A stretch of 64,000 bases of DNA from Candidatus Formimonas warabiya (GTDB lineage: Bacteria > Bacillota > Dehalobacteriia > Dehalobacteriales > Dehalobacteriaceae). Positions within the stretch are counted from its first letter, which is position 1, and every line of letters begins with the position of its first letter. Of the stretch, positions 28,311-38,000 are shown one piece after another. The stretch is taken from positions 5,468,903 to 5,532,902 of the forward strand of contig NZ_CP017634.1 in assembly GCF_002777255.1 (NCBI RefSeq), read 5' to 3'. The position numbers and the translations under genes were made by a program. The notes under the pieces are model-generated. The model ran no database searches, had not been told where the DNA came from, and saw only the letters and a list, made by a program, of their open reading frames with translations.

Positions 28311-28361
28311 CATAGGTGGGAATAAGGGAAATATTATTTTACAAATCCGGCCTAAATGATA

Positions 28362-28390
28362 TTGCTTTTCCCTAAATTATTAGATAAAAT
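28362..28390 (+). promoter_or_regulatory. Sigma-A-like promoter of cassette 2
   Basis: TTGCTT (28362-28367), 17 nt, TAAAAT (28385-28390). The sequence from here to element E at 28488 is AT-rich and holds no gene. Confidence 0.65.
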
Positions 28391-28487
28391 TTAAAATAGC
28401 AATAAGCGTTAAATCCTAGTAAGCAATGTTCAATACGATAAAGCAATCGTTAAAAAACAAGTAGTACCAGAAAATTGAATTTTGTTC

Positions 28488-28542
28488 GCTGACCGGAAAA
28501 CCGGGGCACTTTCTTAAAAAAGAGGGTGCCCCTTTTGTTTTA
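28488..28542 (+). ncRNA. Element E, copy 2
   Basis: GCTGACCGGAAAACCGG followed by GGGGCACTTTC pairing with GAGGGTGCCCC (11 bp) and TTTTGTTTT. Same position relative to promoter and riboswitch as copies 1 and 3. Confidence 0.6.
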
Positions 28543-28589
28543 TCCGACAAAGTAAAAATGTTTGTTCTTTTACAGTCTGTGTTTTTTCT

Positions 28590-28745
28590 GTAAAGGTCGT
28601 CTGAGTACGTCTCAGCAAGGGAACCGGGTGTAAATCCCGGGCGGTCCGGCCACTGTAAGCGGGGAGATTTTTCCAAGGAACCACTGGAGCAATTCCGGGA
28701 AGGGGGAAAAAGGGATGATCCGCAAGTCAGGAGACCTGCCTTTAC
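28590..28745 (+). promoter_or_regulatory. Cobalamin riboswitch 2
   Basis: Core GCCACTGTAAGCGGGGA and B12 box AAGTCAGGAGACCTGCC; P1 from GTAAAGG (28590) with CCTTTAC (28739-28745). Terminator at 28801 follows, so control is expected at transcription. Confidence 0.95.
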
Positions 28746-28800
28746 TATGTGGTTGTGCTAACTTTCCGAGAAAAGGTGGTGATGGGGCATAGCAAATATC

Positions 28801-28833
28801 CCGGCTTCTTGGAAGCCGGATTTTCTATTTTTA
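28801..28833 (+). terminator. Expression-platform terminator of riboswitch 2
   Basis: CCGGCTTC-TTG-GAAGCCGG followed by ATTTTCTATTTTT, 20 nt before the DUF2292-like start. Confidence 0.8.
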
Positions 28834-28852
28834 AATAAAGAGGGGATGAATG

Positions 28853-29005
28853 ATGGAACGCAAGGAAGATTCTAAGGAAGTAACGGTAAAAGAACGCAAA
28901 CTAATTGAATTGCTGCGGAGCACCGACTCTAAAGAGGTGCGGGTCACCGTCCAGCATGGGCAGCCCGTTCTGGTGGAGGAGGTGAAAAAATCCATCCGGC
29001 TTTAA
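28853..29005 (+). CDS. DUF2292-like small protein, copy 2
   Basis: 50 residues from ATG 28853, the only copy in the window with an ATG start; AGAGGGG lies upstream. It starts MERKEDSKEVTVKERKLIELL and ends VEEVKKSIRL. Differences from the other copies (STDSKEVRV in place of STGFGEV) show that it has drifted, while length and the C-terminal motif are kept. It sits 48 nt before the 3626-residue gene and directly after riboswitch 2. Confidence 0.87.
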   Translation: MERKEDSKEVTVKERKLIELLRSTDSKEVRVTVQHGQPVLVEEVKKSIRL

Positions 29006-29052
29006 AAAGAGAGAAGAAAAAATGAGGAATAGGGGAGGAGAAAAGAGAAAGA

Positions 29053-32000
29053 ATGACCAGATTATTAAACAGACAGTCCGGGAGGAGCATCCAAAAAGGC
29101 ATATCCCTGCTTCTCGTGCTGATGATGATGCTATCTCTGCTGCCGCCTGTGCAGGTCTTTGCCCTAGAAGGGGAACCGGATCTCACGGTTAAGGACATCC
29201 ATGTGCCTGAAGGGGTGAAGGCGGGAGAGCAGAGCAGTGTAACCGCAGCGGTCTACAATGACGGGAGCATAGCGGCGGGCGCGTTTACGGCGGCTCTTTA
29301 TCTGGAGGATGAGACGACACCCTGTGACGAGCAGACCGTAACATCGCTGGCCCCCGGAGAAACCCAAAATGTAGATTTCGCCTGGACACCGGCGGCGGAA
29401 GGTGCTTATACCCTGCGGGTGGTGGCGGACAGTAAAAATGAAATAAGCGAGACGGATAAAAACAACAACGAAAAGAGTATATCCGTCAATGTCTTGGCAG
29501 CAACATCCGGTACAAACCACATCCCAGTCCGTAAAGCCGGCGTAGCGGCATCCATAACGGCGCAGATCCCGGTGGGGAGAGCCTACACCCTTGATCTGGC
29601 AACCATATTCGAGGACGCCGATGCAGGCGATACCCTGATGTACAAAGTAAAAATCAACGATGCGGCGGCAGTTGCAGCCGAGGTCGACTATACATATACG
29701 CCGGCCCAGGCAGGCGAGGATACGCTTATATTTACCGCCAATGACGGTACGGCGGACTCGGAAGATACTTACACGGTCGCGCTCACGGCGACAGCAACTG
29801 CCCCCGCTTTAACGGTGCGGTTAGACGGCCAGGAACTGAGCGGGGACAGCCTGGAATCGATTATCACGGGTTCGGGAAAAGACCGTTTTCAGATAGAAAT
29901 ATTTGAATTTACGGCCGGCAAATTCACCCCCGCCGACTGGACATATCTGCAAGGGTCTTATAATAACAGAAGCAATCGTACAGAACCGGCTTCCATTGTT
30001 TTTACAGCGAATGTGGATACAATCGGTCCCGGCTGCGCTTTCGCCAACGGTTTTTCCACCTCGAACAATTCCAGTAGGAACGTCATCCGTTTTGAATGCA
30101 ACGGAATTGAAACACTGGGCGGATCTCTTCCGGCGAGCAATGCCAAAGGGTTGCCTGTAGCCTTTTGGTTCCCGGATCTAAAGAATTTGTATAATGGGCG
30201 CGTGTTTAATGACGCGGCAGTGGATGCCCTATATCTGCCCAAATTAGAAACAATTGGCACCAGCTCCTTTTATAACTGCAAAGCCAAATACCTGATTCTC
30301 ACCGGGGATGCGCCGACAGTGACAACTGTTGATATGACGGGCGCGGCCTTTACGACCTGGGTCCCGGAAGATAAATTAAGCAGCTATACCACGACGTTGG
30401 ATCCCAATAGCGGTGGAAAGCTGTGGCTGGGGCGTCCGATCAAAACCTTTCCCTCGGAATTGACGGATCTGCATAAACTGGTCTCTTATGTAATAAATCA
30501 AATTCCGGAGCATAGTGAAGCATTTACCCTGGAGGATCTGGACAGAATCCTGTTTGCCCAATATCTCGCCTATATCCTGCCTTTGGGAAACGGCTTAACG
30601 GCACAAGACGCCACGGCGCTGTCTGCGGCGCAAAGCAAACTGATTGACGCCCTTGCCGATAAAATAGGGGAGTTGCCCGCTCAGGGTGATCTTACCGCAG
30701 CCGATGGGGACAATATTTTAAAAATATTATCCATCTATGGTAATTTCAATCCACAGCAAAAGCAGCTCTTTGATCAGAGCTATGCAACAATTTTTGATGA
30801 ATTGCTCAGAAAATATGCTGCTGTAATCGCGTTGGCTCATCCTACGGCTCAGATGGTACTCTATGCGCCGGAAAAAGGCGTCGGCTGGGGTTCTTCCCTC
30901 GCGGAGGTCATCCAGAGTATGGGAGTAACCACCACAACCGCCAGAAACGAAGTTAAAACGATGTATGTTTTGAAAGGCAGTTTTCCGGGTACGAGCTTGT
31001 TGGACCTCAAAGGAACCAACACCTTCAGTAACCTCACCTCGCTCATCACTACCGGGGAAGTCGATATTAACGGCGGCATGATCACGCCGCGCATGTTCGG
31101 GACAACAGCGAAAACATTCACGCTATTGGCACTCCCTTCCGTCACCGAGATCCAATCCCAGGGATTGTATAAAATTAACGCTGCTTTTCAAGCACCCACT
31201 GTAGAACGGATCGGAGAAAGCATCTTTCAGGACGCTGGCACCGCCAAGCTCGATCCCTTCCTGCCCAGGCTGGTCAGCGGTGAAAGCAAGCTGCCGGCCG
31301 ACTCTCCGTTGATCATGCCCAGACTGCAAAGCGGTAAAAACGTCTATGACAGTTCCGGCGAAAGGTATATCTTTCTGCCGGCGCTGGAAAACGCGGGCGT
31401 GAATTTCTTTAAAAATACGACGGCACTGCAAGCGGCTTGGCTGCCGAAATTAAAAACAATCAACGGCGCAACCTTTGCCGGTTCGGCCATCCAAGAACTG
31501 TACCTGCAGGCCGACCCGCCCGAGGTGACAGGGGCGGCTCCTTTCAGCGGGCTAAGCAGTAATCGTGTGGTGTATGTACCCGCCGATTTGCTGGAAGCCT
31601 ATGCCACGGTGGCCGACGACGATGCCCAGGACGGCAAGTGGTATGGCTGGGAGGTAAGATCCATCAGTGCATCGACTACGGCTGCCGCCCTGCTTAATGC
31701 TTATATTGAGCTGTTGCCGGAAAATGTGGCGATCAACATTGACCATAGCGAATGGCTGCGCAGCATTGAGAGTGCCCGCAACAGCCTTTCTGATGAGGAA
31801 AAAAGCAAGGTCGATTCCAGGCTGGACAGGGCCATCTCGGCGGTAGAGCCCTATGAGAAAAACAACGCCCAAAATGTGATCGACTTAATCGAAGCTCTGA
31901 AACCCGTGGCGGAACTTACCCTGGAAGACCGCGCCGTCGTTTGCGGGGCAAGAGCGGCCTATGTCAGGCTGACAGCGGGAGCAAAGAATGCCGTAACCAA

Positions 32001-35000
32001 CTACTCGGAGTTGATTGCAGCAGAAGAACATATCAATGGTCTGGCGCTGGCGGATGTTAAAGAAAAAATAGCAAATCTTCCCACCCCGGTCACCATTGAA
32101 AATAAAGGGGTGGTCCGCACGGCCTATAGCGCTTATCTGGAACTGCCGGAGAGCGTCAAGGGGCAGATAACCCAGCCGGAAAAACAAAAACTGCAAACTG
32201 CGGTGGAGGAAGTTGTAGCTCTGGAAACGACCGGGCTGAGCGCTAAAATCGTGGACGATAAAATCGCCGCCCTGCCTGCGCCGGCGGATATCACGCTGAG
32301 CGACGAGAGCGCGGTCAAGAGCGCCCGGGCGGCTTATAACAGTCTAAGCGCAGCGGCCCAGGCCGGCGTGACCAAGCTGGACATCCTGATCGCGGCGGAG
32401 GCAAAGATCGCCGAGCTGAAAAATATTAAGCCGGAAGGCGTAAAGACCATTTATCTCTCGGTGGAGAAGTTTACGCTGGGACAGGGATATGTGAAGACGC
32501 CTGTCGCCGTAACGGCGCAAGCGGGCGATAATGCCGCCACCCTGCTTACCCGGGTCTTGGGCAGCGGCAATTACACCAACAGCGGCGCGCCGGACAGCGG
32601 TTTTTACCTGCAGTCCGTCAAGGACAACGATTCCACGCCGGCCAACATCCCGGCCTATATCCTCCAAAGGATCGCCATGGCGGGCAGTGAGGTCGGGGCA
32701 AGGCAGGCGAACAACTGGCTGGGTGAGTTTGATTATACCAACATGTCCGGCTGGATGTTTACGGTGAACAATGGGCTGCCCTCGGCACCTGAAGGCGGAT
32801 TGCTGGGTGCGTCCGATTTCACTTATGAAATGATGGCGGACGGCGACGTCATCCGCTGGCAGTTCACGGTATACGGATACGGCGCAGATCTGGGCCTCGA
32901 AAGCATGTTCGGGGATGCTTATATCGACACGGCCGACAAGGGAGCTTTGACCGCAAAAATTGCCGATATCGACGCCAGCGCGGATAAGGCGGCCTGGATG
33001 GCGCATACGGATTATGCGGAGGCCTACCGGGAGGCGCTGCGGGTGCTGCAGGATATGGAAAGCAGCCAGGCGGCGGTGGACGCTTCTCTGGCGGCGATTT
33101 CCCATACGCCTACCACCGACGCCCCCATCGGAACCGTTACGGTAACGGTCCGCGACACCGCGCCCCGGCGGCAGGTGACGACAACGACAATCGGCCTTCC
33201 CGTCGCCTTCCGATCTCTCTCAGGCCTGGGCAGCTATCAGAAGCCCTTCGGCGTTTTGCTGGACAAGGTGGAAGTGCCGCTGACCGTGGGCATGACGGCG
33301 CAGCAGGCCGTTAAGGCTGCACTGGCCGGCAGGGGGTACGCCACCTTTGATTCGAACGGGGCGATCACCGGGGTCGGCCCTGTAACGACTCCAGACAAAA
33401 GCGCCACGGTAGAGCATTTATCCAACGGCGACGCCGGTGACAGGAGCAAGTGGGTCTTAAGCAGGAACCAGGTAGCCATCTTCGACAGCGCCCAGCCGGT
33501 TTACCCTAAGGACGGCGACGACCTGTTCCTGGACTACTCCGTAGACGGCGGATATGATGTGCAGTGTTACAGCTATGCCCATACCTACTTTGACGTATCT
33601 TTCAGCACCGCTACGCGGGTGTCCGGAACGAACAATGCCTTTACTTTTATTGTGCCGGAGAGTACGCAAACACTGGCGATTAGGTATGGGGTTAAAGGCT
33701 CCGACGACCAGCCGAACGCCTACAACCGCTATAAAACACTGACGATTTCGTCAAAAAGCATTGTTTATGACCAGGGAGAGGAAATCCCGATCGTCGACGG
33801 ACAGCTCATCGAGGTCAAAGTCGGTTTGGACGGGGGAGGCGCCACCCACAATCCTTTCTCTCCCACATCAACCATAACGACGATCAATCCTGGTGCGGCT
33901 ATTATGAGATGCACCGTTGTCATATATCCGGTTCTTGCGGATTTGATCGGCGATATCCAGGCGCTGCCCGCATTTGAAGACCTGAATTACGATGTTGATT
34001 ACAGCCAGGTGATGGACCTGATGCGGCGTTACAACCTGCTGACCGCAGCGGACAAGGCTCTGATCCCCGCTGCAGAGACAGCGAAGCTGAATGCGGCCTA
34101 TGCGGAAATGACGCGCATCTACAATGAGGATTACGCGGCCTGGCTGGCGGTATATACCCCTTTAAGCTCGCTTTCAAGCACCTTGAATCAGGAAAATTAC
34201 CTCCTATTACAATCCCAGGTGGAAGAACTGCGGCAGGCGTTTAACAATCTGACGCCCAGGCAGCAAGCAATGAATAACGGCGTCCTCAGTACTTTTTTTA
34301 CTGAGATTGACAATAAAATTACCGAATATACAGAAATGGCCAATTTCCAGGCGCCGCTGGGGACAGCCACCAATTACAGGAATGATTTCATGCTCACGGG
34401 CTACGGTTTCAATATTGACGTATGCAGCAATTTCGAGCAGGACCTGGCCGCCAAAAAACTCACAGAGGTCGTATTTTTCGATACGCCGCGCATCAGCCAG
34501 GACAACAGCGCTACCAATAATCCGCTCCTCGTCATCGACGTCAAAGATCCGGAGATCCTGGAAGTGCGAAAAGTTTCCTCCCCCAATCCCAACAGCCCGA
34601 GCCAAATGCTGGATCATTACTATCTCGTAGGCAAACAGGCGGGCACGACGACTTTTACCGTACGCTATCCGGGATTTATGGGGCAGACGCCGGAGACCAT
34701 CGTGCATGTCAACGGCCCGGAGGAAAGCGGCGATCCGGATCTGGCCAATGCACTGACCAATATCAACGAGATTGCCCGGAAGTATGATACCTGGCATTAC
34801 CTGGAAGGAACGCCGGGCGCGGAGTTTACCTTCAAGGTCACTGGAAGCAATGCCCAGGTAAAGGTACTGGATTATCTGCACGATACGTATAAAACCTACT
34901 CGCCCGATCATGAAGGCAATGTGACCGTACTGCTTACGGACGGCTACAACCCCATCCTGGTGACGGCGGATCTGGACGGCAAAACAGTTACGCAGGCTTA

Positions 35001-38000
35001 CGGGGTCCGGGGCAAGGCGGTAAAATACACGCTGACCAACGCCACGAATCCGGGATCGAGCACCTTTAAAGCGGGAGACACGGCCCGGCTGGAAATTCTG
35101 GGCTTGAACACACCTATCTACAAGATTTCCAGAATCTACAACCCGGCCACCACCAACTACGTATTTGACACCGATATGCCCCGTTATACCTTTCTGCAAT
35201 CGGGCGGCGGACAGTATGCCGCGACTACGCTGGAGTTCGAATTAACGGCCGCAGGGGAATTTAACTTAACTAACGGCAGGGTGACCCAGTCCTGGTTTGG
35301 CAGCGGCCTGTATGCGGAATTGCCGGTGGGCACCGCTCCGCCCGTGTTGAATGCCGGCCAACCCAACGGCGTGTTTTCCAGTCTGCCGGATCTCCAAATT
35401 ACAGCGGAAGAAAACCCGGCGTATCAACCGGAACTGTTCCATCCGGAGATCGAAGGCGGCACTACGGTGCAGCCCGGCGCTACGGTCAAGCTCAAGATAC
35501 CGGATCTGGATGTTGATTATATCAATGACAAACATACGACCACAGGATCGACAATTGTGGATATTCTTGAAGCCTATACCATCTTCAAGACAGACATACC
35601 GGGACTGAAATCGGTTAAATCGGCCAAAGCCTCAACAGCCAACTACAATATTACCAATCTAAAAGAGGTGACATTCACCGTGCCGGAAGACACCGCGCCG
35701 GGCCAGTACCATATCGGCGGCGGCTACGTGGATGTGACTTCCGGACCAACTTGGTGGATGATCTACACCGTCTATTATGCAGGCAGAATAGCAGATTTGA
35801 CCATTCAGGTGGGAGAGGACAGCCAAGCCCCCCAATTTGCTGCCGGTTATCCGCAAACGGCTAATGTAGGGCCCACCGGTTTTGACTTAAAGGTCAAACT
35901 CAACGAGGCAGGCACAGCCTACTATAAGGTCGTGGCGGACAGCAGCGATCCGGGAAGCGACTACCAGGCCTGGACGGCCGTAAGCGTTGCCGGTGGGGAC
36001 GAAGTTGCTGCCGCAACGGTCAGCGGGCTTGCTCCGGAAGAAGCTTATGATGTTTATGTTATTGCCAAGGATACGGCCGGCAATTGGCAGAGCCAGCCCG
36101 TCAAGCTGGATATCATGCTGCCCGCGGAAGATAAACCGGCAACCATGCTGGCCCAGGCCAAAGCCTATTATGACATTACCAAAAATAAAGCATTGAACAG
36201 CTGGTGGGATCTGGGCGCGGTTTTAGGCGGCTACGGCAGCCTGAACGGCTATACGCTGCCGGATTACTCCGGGGAATACAGCGGCCGGCAGCCTACGGAC
36301 TATGCCGGACGGATTCTGGGCGAATTGGCCGTAGGCGGCAATCCCTACCGGACCCAAAGCGGGCAAAACCTGGTGGCGGCCCTTACTGCTTTTGACAATG
36401 ACGGCGACGGCCGGTTCAGCACCCTTACCAACCAGCAGACCTGGGCCATCATCGCCCTGAATGCGGCCAAAGCGGAAGCGGCGGACGGCTATTACAAGGA
36501 AGAAGCCCTTCAGGTCTTGCTGAACATGCAGCGCAGCGATGGCAGCTTCGACCAGAGCCTGCCTGATTATACCGGCATGGCGCTGCTGGCGCTGTCCTCC
36601 TCCCAAGAAATTCCGGGGGTGAATGACGCCATAACCAAAGCCGTAGCCCAGCTCCAAACCATTCAAAACAAAACGGGAGATTATGCGGGAGGCTGGTTGA
36701 ACAATTCCAATACCATCGCCACGGTCATTTCCGGACTGGCGGCGGTGGGTGAAGACGTAAGGGCCGCTGAGTGGACGGTTTCCGGCAGGAATCCTTTGGA
36801 TGCCTTAAGCCTGTTCCAGACCGAAAGCGGATTCAAATATTTAACAAACCAAACATCCGTCAATGACATGGCTTCTTACCAGTCCATTATTGCCTTGGGT
36901 GACGCCCTGGCGAGAGACAGTGTTTGGAACCGCTTACCCTTTGGGCGTGAAGCCGTCGTTAACAGCGCCACCACCACCTCCTCAGGCAAAAAAATATTCA
37001 TTACCTTTAATAAAGCCCTGGCGGACCCTGCCGGCCAGGAAGCGCAATTTACCCTGAAGGTTGACGGGGTCGCCGGCCCGGACAATGGTGTTATGGGAGT
37101 AGCGCTTCACAAAGAAAACAGGAATGTTATTGAACTGACCCTGACAAAATTAATTAAATACGGACAAAGCGTAAGCGTGGAATATACCAAAGGGTCGCTA
37201 ACCGCGGCTGACGGAGGGGTTGTGGAAACATTTGCCCAGCCTGTCGTGAATACGGTGCCGGAACCGCTGCAGGGCACAACGGCGGACATTAACAGCGGCA
37301 GTGCGAATAAAAACGTCAATATCACCGCGGATACCGTCACCCAGGCCGGCGGCAGTCCCATTCATGTGACAGTGGCCGGCGGGGTTGAGGAAGCGGCCAT
37401 CATCGTCGCCGAATTATTGGCTCCGGCCCAAGGCGATACGGTAAGCGTTCCCAGTATGCCTGCCGTCAATATCAGCGCAGCCACGGAAATCAGTCAAGAT
37501 CCGGTTGAGGTGGCCATCCCTGCAGGAACCGTCATCACGGCTTCAGCCGACTGGGATGGCACCATTCATGTGCCGGAAGCTCGGGCCAAAGATTCGGTCA
37601 CAGTGCCCGCTGAAGAGGGAAAAACCACTCAAGTTGAAGCAGTCATTGAGATTGGCTATGGAGATATCCCCTTGACCTTTAACAAAGCGGTCAGGATTCT
37701 CCTGCCCGGACAGGCCGGCAAGAAAGCCGGTTATACAAGAGGTGGGGTATTTACACCGATCACCACTGTCCTGGCCGCCGACAACCAGGCTGCGGCCGAC
37801 GCTTTGCCGGATGGCGGCGACGGCTATGTGAACGTCGGTTCGGATTTGGTCATCTGGACCAAGCACTTTACCCGGTTTGTCAGCTATACGCAAAAGGATG
37901 CGTCTAATCCCGGCGGCGGGGGCGAAACGGATCCTGCCGATAGCATCACCGTTCATATGCGCATCGAAGGCTATAAGGGTACCCATGCAGATGGCGAAAT

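Larger units (their letters stand above)
26524..29005 (+). repeat. Duplicated segment, copy A (gene 3' end, promoter, RNA elements, DUF2292-like gene)
   Basis: By eye this segment is highly similar to 38257-40698 over its whole length: the DUF4430 core, Ig, pre-SLH and SLH coding regions, the terminator, the AT-rich leader with promoter, element E, the cobalamin riboswitch and the 50-codon gene. It marks a segmental duplication that carried regulatory and coding parts together. Confidence 0.85.
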
